Notes: generated from the letters alone by a model not told the origin. A stretch of DNA of 14,001 bases from Oscillospiraceae bacterium (GCA_029009035.1 JAQXJQ010000161.1:1-14001); one strand, 5' to 3'. Shown: positions 6,338 through 13,795, numbered from the stretch's first letter. Translations and numbers: made by a program.

Positions 6338-6345
6338 CCCCTCCC
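6338..6345 (-). promoter_or_regulatory. Ribosome binding site that suggests a CTG start for the AraC gene
   Basis: GGGAGGGG on the minus strand lies 6 nt before CTG (6331-6329), in frame with the regulator. No ATG, GTG or TTG lies in frame between the upstream stop and the GTG at 6304. With a transcript start near 6357, this site sits at the expected place in a short leader. Confidence 0.6.
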
Positions 6346-6363
6346 GTCCTCGGCTTTTTCATC

Positions 6364-6392
6364 ATTATAGCGCAGTATCCGCCAAAAGGCAA
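6364..6392 (-). promoter_or_regulatory. Sigma-70 promoter of the AraC-type regulator
   Basis: On the minus strand, TTGCCT (6392-6387), a 17-bp spacer, and a perfect TATAAT (6369-6364). The predicted start, near 6357, leaves a leader of about 26 nt to the CTG at 6331, or about 53 nt to the GTG at 6304. Confidence 0.82.
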
Positions 6393-6405
6393 TCTGTCTG
6401 AAGGC

Positions 6406-6438
6406 GAAAACCGTCCGCCGGAATCTTCCGGCGGACGG
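6406..6438 (-). terminator. Terminator of the murC-acyltransferase unit
   Basis: A long perfect inverted repeat, CCGTCCGCCGGAA (6411-6423) with TTCCGGCGGACGG (6426-6438). On the minus strand it is followed by TTTTCGCC. The stem is strong but the T run is short, so termination may be partial. It begins 11 bp after the stop codon of the acyltransferase gene and just upstream of the regulator promoter. Confidence 0.75.
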
Positions 6439-6448
6439 TTCGTTTTCG

Positions 6449-7594
6449 TCAGATATCCTTGATGTAGCAGCGGCGGCGCTTGTGGTGTTCCTTCTCAAAA
6501 TTCTTCCACTGGTTGTGGATCTTGGTGTTGGTCTCCAGCATGGGGCCGGTCTCCGCGTGGGTGATGCCCATGCGGTTGGCGCCGTGCATGATGCGCTCCA
6601 TGACCAGCACGTTGATGGCCATGCCCTGCAGCTCGGGGTCCACCGCAATGAGAAACAGGTCAGCCAGATCGTTCTTGCTGAAGGCCCGCAGCACGCCGAT
6701 CCAGCCCGTGGGGAACAGGCGGCCGTTACTCTTCTTGATGGCCTTGGCCACGGAGGGGGCGCACACGCCCACCGCCACCAGATTGTCGTCCTGATCCACC
6801 ACAAGAGACAGCAGATTAGGATTCACCAGAGGCAGAAACTTCTTGGTGTACTTCTGGATTTGGCGCTCGTTCAGGGGCACCACACCGTACAGGGGGGCAT
6901 AGGCCTTGTTCAGCAGGCGGAACACCTTTTCAATGAGAGCAGGACTGATCTGACTGCGCCTGGTAATGTCCAGCGTGCGGTACTTGCCGTAGCTGCGCAC
7001 CCGCTCGGCCAGACGGATCAGCTTCTGACCCATCTCGGTCTCGGGGGTGGGCACCTCCAGAAGGTACTCCAGCCAGTCCACATCCTTGCGGTAGCCCAGC
7101 GCGGCCAGATGATCGTTATAATAGGGGTGGTTGTAGTAGGTGATGAACATACTGGTGCGGTCGAAGCCCTCCACCAGCATACCCTCGCGGTCCATGTCGC
7201 AGAAGCCCAGGGGACCGTGCACCTGATCGCAGCCCTTCTCCCGGGCCCACTGCTCCACCTTGGCAAAGAGCGCGGCAGACACCTCGGCATCGTCGATAAA
7301 GTCCACCTGGGTAAAGCGCATCCGCTTGGTGCCCCAGATCTCGTTGGCCTTGTGGCTCAGGATGGCGCCGATGCGGCCCACGATCTCGCCGTCCCGGTAG
7401 GCCAGGAAATTTTTTGCCTCGCAGTACTCAAAGGCAGGGTTTTTCTCCCTGTCCCAGTCCTCCAGGTCGTCACCGTAAAAGGCCGGGATAAACTGGGGCA
7501 CATCACGGTACAGCACATTGGGGAAATCCACAAATTTGCGCAGTTCCGCCTTTGTGGTCACTTCTCTGATCTCGACTTTTTCTGTTGTAAGCAT
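6449..7594 (-). CDS. GNAT-like N-acyltransferase of unknown substrate
   Basis: A 381-aa protein that I recognise as belonging to a family of long GNAT-fold proteins annotated as N-acetyltransferases; no substrate is known to me. The N-terminal half carries FLAYRDGEIVGRIGAI (63-78), which resembles GNAT beta strands 2-3, then GPLGFCDMDREGMLVEGFD (127-145) and a conserved-looking Tyr-rich stretch (YNHPYY, 155-160; LGYRKDVDWLEY, 166-177). The second half (about 230-381) looks like a further GNAT-type lobe with ADLFLIAVDPELQGMAINVL and a basic tail KRRRCYIKDI. There is no signal peptide. The ATG at 7594 has a GGGAGG site 6 nt upstream. The frame is open to 7645, but that segment encodes only Lys/Glu/Gln repeats from a purine-rich leader. 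It lies 82 bp after murC with no terminator between, so the two are probably co-transcribed. Confidence 0.8.
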   Translation of the reverse strand: MLTTEKVEIREVTTKAELRKFVDFPNVLYRDVPQFIPAFYGDDLEDWDREKNPAFEYCEAKNFLAYRDGEIVGRIGAILSHKANEIWGTKRMRFTQVDFIDDAEVSAALFAKVEQWAREKGCDQVHGPLGFCDMDREGMLVEGFDRTSMFITYYNHPYYNDHLAALGYRKDVDWLEYLLEVPTPETEMGQKLIRLAERVRSYGKYRTLDITRRSQISPALIEKVFRLLNKAYAPLYGVVPLNERQIQKYTKKFLPLVNPNLLSLVVDQDDNLVAVGVCAPSVAKAIKKSNGRLFPTGWIGVLRAFSKNDLADLFLIAVDPELQGMAINVLVMERIMHGANRMGITHAETGPMLETNTKIHNQWKNFEKEHHKRRRCYIKDI

Positions 7595-7676
7595 AGTTCC
7601 TCCCTCTTGTTTTTCTCTTTTCTCTTTTTGTTCTGTTTTCTGCACAGAGCAAGCCGCGGCCCTCTCCTTCCGCTGC

Positions 7677-9053
7677 TTACTGCTCCTTTACCAGATTTTC
7701 GCCGGCACGGTAGATATCCCCCGCTCCCACGGTGAGGATCAGATCCCCGGGACGCGCGATCTCCTTCAGCCGCTCGGTCACATCCTCCAGTGTGGGGCAG
7801 AACAGGCTGCCCGGGATCTGTTTTGCCAGGTCGTTGGAGGAAATGCCGATGTCATTGGTCTCGCGGGCGGCAAATATCTCCGCCAAAATAGTCACATCGG
7901 GGCGTCTCAGCACCTCGACGAATTCATCAAACAGCTCATGGGTGCGGGAATAGGTATGGGGCTGGAAGGCGCATACCACCCGCTGATACCCCAGCTCATC
8001 CACCATGTCCAGCAGAGCCTTCAGCTCACCGGGGTGGTGGGCATAGTCATCATACACCGCAGCGCCCCTGTACTCACCCTTGCGCTCAAAGCGGCGGCCG
8101 GGATTGGTGAAGGCGCCCAGGCCGGCGGAGATGGCGCTGCCCGGGACCCCCAGCACGATGGACGCCGCACAGGCGGCAAGGGCATTTTTCACGCTATGCA
8201 TGCCGGGCACGGACAGGTCCACATGGGTGTAGACCTCGCCCCGCCACACCACATCAAAGGAGTGCAGCCCATTCACCTCGGTGAGGTTGGCGGCATGGAC
8301 GTCACCCTTCTCAATGCCGAAGCTCACAACCCGGCGGGTCTCCCCTGCCAGGGTGGCCATGGTGTTCTCATCCTCGCAGTTGGCCACAATGGTGCCGTTC
8401 TCGGGGATGCGGTCGGCAAACACCCGGAAGGAGTGCTCCACATCCTCCAGATCCTTGAAAAAGTCCAGATGATCCGCCTCGATGTTCAAAATCACCGCCA
8501 CCGTGGGGTAAAAGGACAGGAAGGAGTTGCAGTACTCACAGGACTCCAGAATAATGGTATCTCCGTGGCCCACACGGTAGGCGGCGTTGAGCAGCGGCAG
8601 CGTGCCGCCGATCATCACCGTGGGGTCCAGCTCCGCCGCCATAAAGATATGGGTACACATGGAGGTGGTGGTGGTCTTTCCGTGGGTGCCGGAAATGCAC
8701 AGGGCATTGCGGTAGCCACGCATGATGGAGCCCCAGGCCTGCGCCCGCTCAAACACGGGGATGCCCCGCCCATGGGCGGCAGCGATCTCGGGGTTGGTGT
8801 CCGGCGCGGCGGCAGTGCGGATGACGCACTGGGCGTCCCCCAGATTTTCCTCCTTCTGGGGACCGACCTCCACCCGGATGCCCAAGCTCTTCAGATGGCG
8901 CACATTGGCGCTCTCGTTCCAGTCGGAGCCGGACACGATGATGCCGGCATTGTGGAGCACCTCGGCCAGGGAGGCCATGGAAACGCCGCCGATCCCCACC
9001 AGGTGGGCACGGCAGCCGGGTCTCATATAGTCATGAATGTCATAGGACATCAT
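7677..9053 (-). CDS. murC: UDP-N-acetylmuramate--L-alanine ligase MurC
   Basis: A 458-aa cytoplasmic enzyme that joins L-alanine to UDP-MurNAc with ATP, the first step of building the peptidoglycan stem peptide. Motifs in order: the nucleotide-binding loop HLVGIGGVSM (17-26), the ATP loop GTHGKTTTT (122-130, Lys126), the ESCEY...NIEADHLDFF central domain (170-199), NPGRRFE (318-324), DDYAHHP (335-341) and FQPHTYSRT (363-371). The ESCEY form differs from the EADESD of proteobacterial MurC and is, from memory, usual in Clostridia. Length is normal for the family. Two adjacent ATGs (9053, 9050) follow GAGGTG; the second is slightly better spaced if GAGGTG pairs in full. The gene stands first in a two-gene unit with the GNAT-like protein, under the promoter at 9105-9133, and is away from other mur genes. 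Confidence 0.97.
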   Translation of the reverse strand: MMSYDIHDYMRPGCRAHLVGIGGVSMASLAEVLHNAGIIVSGSDWNESANVRHLKSLGIRVEVGPQKEENLGDAQCVIRTAAAPDTNPEIAAAHGRGIPVFERAQAWGSIMRGYRNALCISGTHGKTTTTSMCTHIFMAAELDPTVMIGGTLPLLNAAYRVGHGDTIILESCEYCNSFLSFYPTVAVILNIEADHLDFFKDLEDVEHSFRVFADRIPENGTIVANCEDENTMATLAGETRRVVSFGIEKGDVHAANLTEVNGLHSFDVVWRGEVYTHVDLSVPGMHSVKNALAACAASIVLGVPGSAISAGLGAFTNPGRRFERKGEYRGAAVYDDYAHHPGELKALLDMVDELGYQRVVCAFQPHTYSRTHELFDEFVEVLRRPDVTILAEIFAARETNDIGISSNDLAKQIPGSLFCPTLEDVTERLKEIARPGDLILTVGAGDIYRAGENLVKEQ

Positions 9054-9104
9054 TTACACCTCATATTCGCATATCAAATGCGCTTTTCAATTCTTTGACA
9101 GCGT

Positions 9105-9133
9105 ATTATATCATATAAGGCTGTGATTATCAA
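9105..9133 (-). promoter_or_regulatory. Sigma-70 promoter of murC
   Basis: On the minus strand, TTGATA (9133-9128), a 17-bp spacer, and a perfect TATAAT (9110-9105). The predicted transcript start near 9098 gives a leader of about 45 nt to murC. It lies between the terminator of the upstream operon and murC, so murC is transcribed independently. Confidence 0.87.
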
Positions 9134-9157
9134 CTGTATCTTACCCCAAAAAAATGA

Positions 9158-9193
9158 CAAAATCTCCCATGAAACAGTTCATGGGAGATTTTG
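9158..9193 (-). terminator. Terminator of the rimO-pgsA operon
   Basis: A 15-bp perfect stem, AAAATCTCCCATGAA (9159-9173) with its complement at 9178-9192, an ACAG loop, and an extra C-G pair outside. On the minus strand it ends in GATTTT, followed shortly by seven T. It begins 7 bp after the stop codon of the aldo/keto reductase. Confidence 0.92.
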
Positions 9194-9199
9194 AAAAGG

Positions 9200-10321
9200 T
9201 TATACCAATCTGCCGGTGAAGTCAGCCAGAACCTCGGACACCGCAATATTCTGGGGGCACACCGCCTCGCAGGCGCGGCAGCCGATGCACTGATCCGGCC
9301 GGGCCTCCGGCGCCAAAAATCCGATGGCGCCACGGGGGATCGGCTCACCGGGCCGGCGGCAGGGATCGCTGTACAGCTCCAGCAGGAAGGGAATGGGCAG
9401 CTTTTTCGGGCACTGCTCCATGCAATAGCGGCAGGCGGTGCAGGGCAGATAGTTGGCCGCGGTCATATCGGCGGCGATCTTCTGCAGGGCGTCCCACTCC
9501 GCCTCATTGAGAGGCTTCTCCTCCTCAAAGGTGCGGATATTCTCCGCCAGCTGCTCGTCATTGGACATACCGGAGAGGATCATGCCCACCTCGGGAATGC
9601 TCTGCAGGAAGCGGAAGGCCCACTCCGGAGCGCTGACGCCGGGGCGCAGGGCCTCCAGACGGCTCATGTACTCCTCCCGGAGCACGGCAAGACTTCCGCC
9701 CCGGACCGGCTCCATCACCCACAGGGGCACATGGAACTCCCGGAGCAGCTCCAGCTTGGCCCTGGCGTCCTGGAAGGTCCAGTCCAGCCAGTTGACCTGC
9801 AGCTGGCAGAACTCCAGCTCGCCGTTGCAGGCCTCAAGGAAGCGGCGGATGGTCTCCAGATCTCCGTGGGCGGAGAAACCCAGGTGGCGGATGCGTCCCT
9901 GCCGCTTCTGCTCCAGCAGATAATCCACCACACCGTACTTGGGATCAAGGAAGGCGTCCACATTCTTCTCGGCCACATTGTGGAACAGGTAGAAGTCGAA
10001 GTAGTCCACCTGCAGGCGCTCCAGCTGCTTTTCAAAGATCTCCTGCGCCCGCTCCATGTTCTTCACATCGAAGCCGGGGAATTTGGTGGCCACATAGAAG
10101 CGCTCTCTGGGGTGCCGCTTCAGAATGCGGCCCATCACCGGCTCGGACTGTCCGTCATGGTAGCCCCATGCGGTATCGAAATAGTTGACGCCGTGGTCCA
10201 GCGCATACTGCACCATGCGCTCCACGGCCTCCTCGTCAATGCTGCCGTCTTTCCGGGGCAGGCGCATACACCCCATGCCCAGCGCAGACAACTCCATATC
10301 CTGAAACTTTTTGTAGATCAT
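9200..10321 (-). CDS. Aldo/keto reductase with C-terminal 2[4Fe-4S] ferredoxin domain
   Basis: A 373-aa cytoplasmic oxidoreductase. Residues 1 to about 285 form an aldo/keto reductase barrel with the usual catalytic set visible: Asp49 and Tyr54 (NYFDTAWGY), Lys80 (VATK) and His114 (LFHN). Residues 290-373 form a bacterial ferredoxin domain with two cluster motifs, CTACRYCMEQCP (Cys 294, 297, 300, 304) and CIGCRACEAVCP (Cys 345, 348, 351, 355). This architecture is common in anaerobes and is annotated as a 4Fe-4S aldo/keto reductase; the substrate is unknown. The fused clusters suggest electrons can come from or go to ferredoxin as well as NADPH. The ATG at 10321 has a GGGAG site about 9 nt upstream. 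It is the last gene of the rimO-pgsA run, 51 bp after the acetyltransferase, and is followed by a strong terminator. Confidence 0.94.
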   Translation of the reverse strand: MIYKKFQDMELSALGMGCMRLPRKDGSIDEEAVERMVQYALDHGVNYFDTAWGYHDGQSEPVMGRILKRHPRERFYVATKFPGFDVKNMERAQEIFEKQLERLQVDYFDFYLFHNVAEKNVDAFLDPKYGVVDYLLEQKRQGRIRHLGFSAHGDLETIRRFLEACNGELEFCQLQVNWLDWTFQDARAKLELLREFHVPLWVMEPVRGGSLAVLREEYMSRLEALRPGVSAPEWAFRFLQSIPEVGMILSGMSNDEQLAENIRTFEEEKPLNEAEWDALQKIAADMTAANYLPCTACRYCMEQCPKKLPIPFLLELYSDPCRRPGEPIPRGAIGFLAPEARPDQCIGCRACEAVCPQNIAVSEVLADFTGRLV

Positions 10322-10372
10322 ATACTCAGCTCCCAGATCATCATTCTCCGCTGCTTCAGCGGGCAGGATTGG

Positions 10373-10996
10373 TCATGTTCCGTACTTTTCCAAAAATGCC
10401 GGAACATCCTTGAGATCCTCCAGACGCTCCCGCAGCTGCTCATGGCTCCAATCCCACCAGCGGATGCGCAGCAGGGCGGCGACGGTGGCCTCATCGTACC
10501 GCCAGCCGATGTGGCGCGCGGGAACGCCGCCCACGATCTCATAGGGGGCAACATCATGGGTGACCACCGCGCCTGCGGCCACCACTCCCCCGTCACCGAT
10601 GGTCACATTTTTCATGATGACGGCGTTATGGCCGATCCAGACGTCGTTTCCGGTGACCACCGGGCTCTGCCGGCGCCAGTCGATGAGGCTCTCATCATTC
10701 TCCCCCAGGCCGTAGTGGGCGGCCCGGTAGGTGATGTGGTGGGCCGCCACCCGCTCCCGCATGGGATGCTGCGCAGGGTTGATGCGCACGCCGGTGGCAA
10801 TGGAGTTGAACTTTCCGATTTTGGCGTAGATCACATCGTTGGAGCCGAAGAGATAAGTATAGTCTCCGAACTGCGTCTCCTCCGCCACACAGTGGTCGCC
10901 CAGCTCCACATAAGCTCCAAAGGTGCAGTTTTTCACCACACAGGTGGGGTGGATGAGGGGCTCCTCCGCCGTCAGGGTCTTGGTAAAATCCAGCAT
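10373..10996 (-). CDS. Hexapeptide-repeat acetyltransferase (phosphonate-associated/CatB-like family)
   Basis: A 207-aa left-handed beta-helix acetyltransferase. Hexapeptide turns run from LIHPTCVVKNC (14-24) to the GNDVWIGHNAVIMKNVTIGDGGVVAAGAVV block (116-145), followed by the usual YEIVGGVPARHIGWR (152-166). His77 in INPAQHPM matches the catalytic histidine of xenobiotic acetyltransferases. LTAEEPLIHP at the start, GKFNSIATGVRINPAQHPM, the DWRRQSPV loop and WWDWSHEQL closely resemble, from memory, the phosphonate-metabolism hexapeptide family found in phn operons. No phosphonate gene is present here, so the substrate is open. Its ATG is one base after the pgsA stop codon (TGATATG) with no clear ribosome site, which points to translational coupling with pgsA. 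Confidence 0.9.
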   Translation of the reverse strand: MLDFTKTLTAEEPLIHPTCVVKNCTFGAYVELGDHCVAEETQFGDYTYLFGSNDVIYAKIGKFNSIATGVRINPAQHPMRERVAAHHITYRAAHYGLGENDESLIDWRRQSPVVTGNDVWIGHNAVIMKNVTIGDGGVVAAGAVVTHDVAPYEIVGGVPARHIGWRYDEATVAALLRIRWWDWSHEQLRERLEDLKDVPAFLEKYGT

Positions 10997-10997
10997 A

Positions 10998-11522
10998 TCA
11001 CTTATGGGTATTCAGCACGTCCTTGTTCTTCACAAAGTACTCCACCCCGGAGTAGAGGGTGGTGGCGGCAATGACGATGACGCACACCCAGCCCAGCCAG
11101 GTCCAGATGGGCAGGTGCATGATGCACAGGCACACCATGGTGGAGAAGGTCTTGACCTTTCCGGACCAGCCGGCGGCGATGACCCGGCCGTTGTCCACGG
11201 CCACCATGCGCAGGCCGGACACGGCGAACTCCCGGGCCATGACGATGACCAGGGCCCAGGCGGGGAAGCGGCCCATGGCGCAGAAGCAGATCATGGAGGT
11301 GAGCACCAGCACCTTGTCCGCCAAGGGGTCCATAAACTTGCCGAAGTCGGTGACCTGGTTGTAGTGGCGGGCCACATAGCCGTCGATAAAGTCGGTGACA
11401 CTGGCAATGATGAAGATGGCCAGGGCCACAAAATTATTCCCTGCAAAATTCAGATACCAGACCACCAGATACACCGGGATGAGGATCACCCGCAGCATGG
11501 TCAGCTTGTTGGCAGTATTCAT
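10998..11522 (-). CDS. pgsA: CDP-diacylglycerol--glycerol-3-phosphate 3-phosphatidyltransferase PgsA
   Basis: A 174-aa membrane enzyme that makes phosphatidylglycerol phosphate, the committed step to phosphatidylglycerol. The CDP-alcohol phosphotransferase signature is complete: Asp44, Asp47, Gly48, Ala51, Arg52, Gly61, Asp65 and Asp69, in DFIDGYVARHYNQVTDFGKF and on. Several hydrophobic segments are visible (about 8-24, 31-43, 73-95, 130-155), as expected. The N-terminal MNTANKLTMLRVILIP is typical of PgsA rather than of cardiolipin or phosphatidylserine synthases of the same fold. The start codon lies 2 nt after the HD-protein stop, with a GGAGGAATAACC ribosome site formed by the end of that gene. 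rimO and pgsA are often neighbours in Firmicutes. Confidence 0.95.
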   Translation of the reverse strand: MNTANKLTMLRVILIPVYLVVWYLNFAGNNFVALAIFIIASVTDFIDGYVARHYNQVTDFGKFMDPLADKVLVLTSMICFCAMGRFPAWALVIVMAREFAVSGLRMVAVDNGRVIAAGWSGKVKTFSTMVCLCIMHLPIWTWLGWVCVIVIAATTLYSGVEYFVKNKDVLNTHK

Positions 11523-11524
11523 GG

Positions 11525-12184
11525 TTATTCCTCCATTCCTTTCGGCAGACAGCTCAGCTCCATCTGAGCCAGGAGCCGTTCAAAAAATTGTATTTGGAAA
11601 TTCACTTTATCCCGCCACATAGCGGTGGCCGTGGGGGTGCCGAACTCCAATCCGGCCAGTTTTTCCAGCTGTGCAAGCCGCTGGCGCAGCCATTCCAGTC
11701 TGCTGTCAAGCTCCAGCTCCCCAAAGTTCTGATTTCTTACCGCCTCATAAATGCGGTATGTGTCGAAACGGTCGATATTGTCCGCATCTCCCACGGTTTC
11801 CGTGAAGGGGCAGCGGCGGCCTTCAAAGTCCGCCTTGTCATCCACATGGATGGCAATGGCATAGCAGATGTCGTTGACGGTCTCTTCCGTCAAACCCAGG
11901 GTCTTCAGAAAAGGGCGGGCAATGCGTGCGCCGTCCCGGCCGTGGTTTTTCCAGTCGTACCCTTCGGGAAAATCTGTTCCGTAGCCCACATCATGGAGCA
12001 GGCAGGCAACAGTCATGGCTTCCTCATCCATTCCCTCGGCCCGGGCAATTTGGGCAGCAATATTGGCCACACGGATGGAGTGCTCCAGCCGGTAGGCTTT
12101 GTCGGATGGATTCTTCTGAAAGTATCCGACGCCTTCAAACTGCTCCTTCAGAAAAGCCAGCGTTCTCTGTACCCGATCCGTCAT
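11525..12184 (-). CDS. HD-domain metal-dependent phosphohydrolase family protein
   Basis: A 219-aa cytoplasmic protein with an HD fold. The metal-binding residues are visible: His35 (YRLEHSIRVANIA), His64-Asp65 (CLLHDVGYG), His81 (NHGRDGA), His113 (IAIHVDD) and an Asp in GDADNIDRF (132-140). This order resembles the HD phosphohydrolases acting on nucleotides or phosphate esters; the substrate is not known. The C-terminal part is helical, with Leu/Arg-rich stretches. I chose the ATG at 12184, since GAGGAG near the end of rimO lies 7 nt before it; the frame stays open to 12250 inside rimO. Gaps are 4 nt to rimO and 2 nt to pgsA, so it is co-translated with both. The conserved-looking placement suggests a housekeeping role, but that is inference. 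Confidence 0.88.
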   Translation of the reverse strand: MTDRVQRTLAFLKEQFEGVGYFQKNPSDKAYRLEHSIRVANIAAQIARAEGMDEEAMTVACLLHDVGYGTDFPEGYDWKNHGRDGARIARPFLKTLGLTEETVNDICYAIAIHVDDKADFEGRRCPFTETVGDADNIDRFDTYRIYEAVRNQNFGELELDSRLEWLRQRLAQLEKLAGLEFGTPTATAMWRDKVNFQIQFFERLLAQMELSCLPKGMEE

Positions 12185-12188
12185 GGTC

Positions 12189-13514
12189 TTACTCCTCGAT
12201 CTCACCGACCAGATCCCCGTCGGACACGCCGGTGATGCGCACCCAGACAAACTCGCCCGGCATAATCACATCGGCGGCGGTGAAGAGCACCCGTCCGTCG
12301 ATCTCCACGGAGTCGGCGTAGGTGCGGCCCACAAAGCAGCCCTCGTCCTCATCAAAGCCCTCGCAGAGCACCTCCATACAGGTGCCGAGGCGGTCCTCGT
12401 TGTACTCATCCATCACCCGGGACTGGATATCCACCGCCAGCTCCACCCGGCGCTGGGCAACATCCGGATCCACTTGGTTCTCCATAGCGGCGGCCAGGGT
12501 CCCCTCCTCGGGGGAGAACTGGAAAATGCCCGCCCGCTGGATCTTCTCCTCCCGCAGGAAGTCGCACAGCTCCTCGAACTCCGCCTCGCCCTCACCGGGC
12601 AGGCCGCAGATGATGGAGGTGCGGATGACCACATCGGGCATGGCGGCTCTCAGCTTGGCGAACAGGGCTTTGATCTCCGCCTTGGTATTGCGCCGGCGCA
12701 TGGCCTTCAGAATGCCGTCGTTGGCGTGCTGAATGGGGATGTCCAGATAGTGGACGATCTTCTTTTCACGGGCAATGACGTCGATCAGCTCGTCGGTCAC
12801 CGCCTCCGGGTACAGGTAGTGCAGGCGGATCCAGTGGAAGGGCAGCTTGCACAGCTCCCGCAGAAGGCCTGCCAGGGTGGAGCCGTCCTTCAGGTCCAGG
12901 CCGTAGCGGGTGATGTCCTGGGCGATGACGATCAGCTCCTTCACGCCGCTGTCGGCCAGGGTCCCGGCCTCGGCCAGCAGGGCCTGCATGGAGCGGCTGC
13001 GGTAGCGGCCCCGGAGCTTGGGGATGATGCAGAAGGCGCAGCCGTTGCTGCAGCCCTCGGCAATTTTCAGGTAGGCGGTGTAGGAGGGGGTGGTCACCAG
13101 CCGCTCCCCGTCCTCATAGGTGCGGTGGATGTCCCCGAAGTGCTCCGCCTTCTCCCCCGCCATCAGCTCCTCGATGGCCTGGACCACGTCGGTGTAGCTG
13201 CCGGTGCCCAGCATGCCGTCCACCTCGGGCAGCTCGGCCCGGATGTCCTCTGGGTAGCGCTGGGACAGGCAGCCGGTGACCAGCAGCTTTTTCAGCTTGC
13301 CCTGGGCCTTGAGCTGCCCCAGCTCGATGATGTTGTCGATGGCCTCGCTCTTGGCCGACTCGATGAAGCCGCAGGTGTTCAAAACAGCCACGTCGGCCCC
13401 CTCCGGCTCCCCGGTGACGGTGTAGCCCGCCTTGCGGCACAGGGCCATCATCTGCTCGGCGTTGACCAGGTTTTTGGCACAGCCAAGGGAGATAAACGCT
13501 ACTTTATAAGACAT
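12189..13514 (-). CDS. rimO: Ribosomal protein S12 methylthiotransferase RimO
   Basis: A 441-aa radical-SAM methylthiotransferase that adds a methylthio group to an aspartate of ribosomal protein S12 (Asp88 in E. coli numbering). The N-terminal domain holds the auxiliary cluster cysteines Cys12 (SLGCAKN), Cys48 (LNTCGF) and Cys82 (VTGCLSQRYP). The radical-SAM motif CSNGCAFC gives Cys155, 159 and 162. Further RimO-type blocks are YLDIPIQHANDGILKAMRR and RTSIICGLPGEGEAEF, and a C-terminal TRAM domain (about 375-441) ends in ITGVSDGDLVGEI. The IIPKLRGRYRSR phrase favours RimO over the tRNA enzymes MiaB and MtaB. A GGAGCG site precedes the ATG. It follows the XRE gene after 21 bp and leads the tightly spaced genes to pgsA. 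Confidence 0.96.
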   Translation of the reverse strand: MSYKVAFISLGCAKNLVNAEQMMALCRKAGYTVTGEPEGADVAVLNTCGFIESAKSEAIDNIIELGQLKAQGKLKKLLVTGCLSQRYPEDIRAELPEVDGMLGTGSYTDVVQAIEELMAGEKAEHFGDIHRTYEDGERLVTTPSYTAYLKIAEGCSNGCAFCIIPKLRGRYRSRSMQALLAEAGTLADSGVKELIVIAQDITRYGLDLKDGSTLAGLLRELCKLPFHWIRLHYLYPEAVTDELIDVIAREKKIVHYLDIPIQHANDGILKAMRRRNTKAEIKALFAKLRAAMPDVVIRTSIICGLPGEGEAEFEELCDFLREEKIQRAGIFQFSPEEGTLAAAMENQVDPDVAQRRVELAVDIQSRVMDEYNEDRLGTCMEVLCEGFDEDEGCFVGRTYADSVEIDGRVLFTAADVIMPGEFVWVRITGVSDGDLVGEIEE

Positions 13515-13535
13515 AGAATCGCTCCAATTTCGCTC

Positions 13536-13781
13536 TTATTCTTCCGGCTCTTTGCCCCGCCAGGTGGGGTCGTCCGTGATGCCCAAAAGGTAATCGGCCG
13601 AGACATGATAGTATTCCGCCAGCATCACCAGCCGGACAAGGGTAGTGCCGGTTTTTCCTTTCTCCATATCGCCGACTTGGGTGGTACTGGTTCCTAATAG
13701 CTTGGCAATATCCGCCAGCACAAGTCCCTTTTCTTTGCGAAGCGCATGCAAACGCGCTCCAAACACATTTAAATCAAGCAT
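13536..13781 (-). CDS. Small XRE-family helix-turn-helix regulator
   Basis: An 81-aa protein consisting almost only of a Cro/C1-type DNA-binding domain (about residues 8-67): ARLHALRKEKGLVLADIAKLLGT, then TTQVGDMEKGKT as recognition helix and turn, and LVRLVMLAEYYHVSADYLLG, the classic end of the domain. The tail ITDDPTWRGKEPEE has no known function. The ATG has a GAGAGG site 6 nt upstream. The gene lies 21 bp before rimO with no terminator between, so it may be the first gene of the rimO-pgsA run. A block of palindromes (13796-13855) lies 14 bp upstream, between it and a divergent gene, and is the natural candidate for its operator. Autoregulation is therefore likely, but inferred. Confidence 0.93.
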   Translation of the reverse strand: MLDLNVFGARLHALRKEKGLVLADIAKLLGTSTTQVGDMEKGKTGTTLVRLVMLAEYYHVSADYLLGITDDPTWRGKEPEE

Positions 13782-13795
13782 GGCTACCTCTCGAC

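Noticed and set aside
7595..7645. N-terminal extension of the acyltransferase frame
   Set aside because: It is a purine-rich leader read as Lys/Glu/Gln; the GGGAGG site supports 7594.
10348..10362. Small hairpin CCGCTG/CAGCGG between acetyltransferase and aldo/keto reductase genes
   Set aside because: Short stem with a three-base loop and no T run; not a credible terminator.
9191..11074. 627-codon plus-strand open frame; similar long ones at 5216-6370, 6482-7735, 7518-9098 and 12183-13697
   Set aside because: All lie opposite well-identified minus-strand genes and have antisense-type composition.
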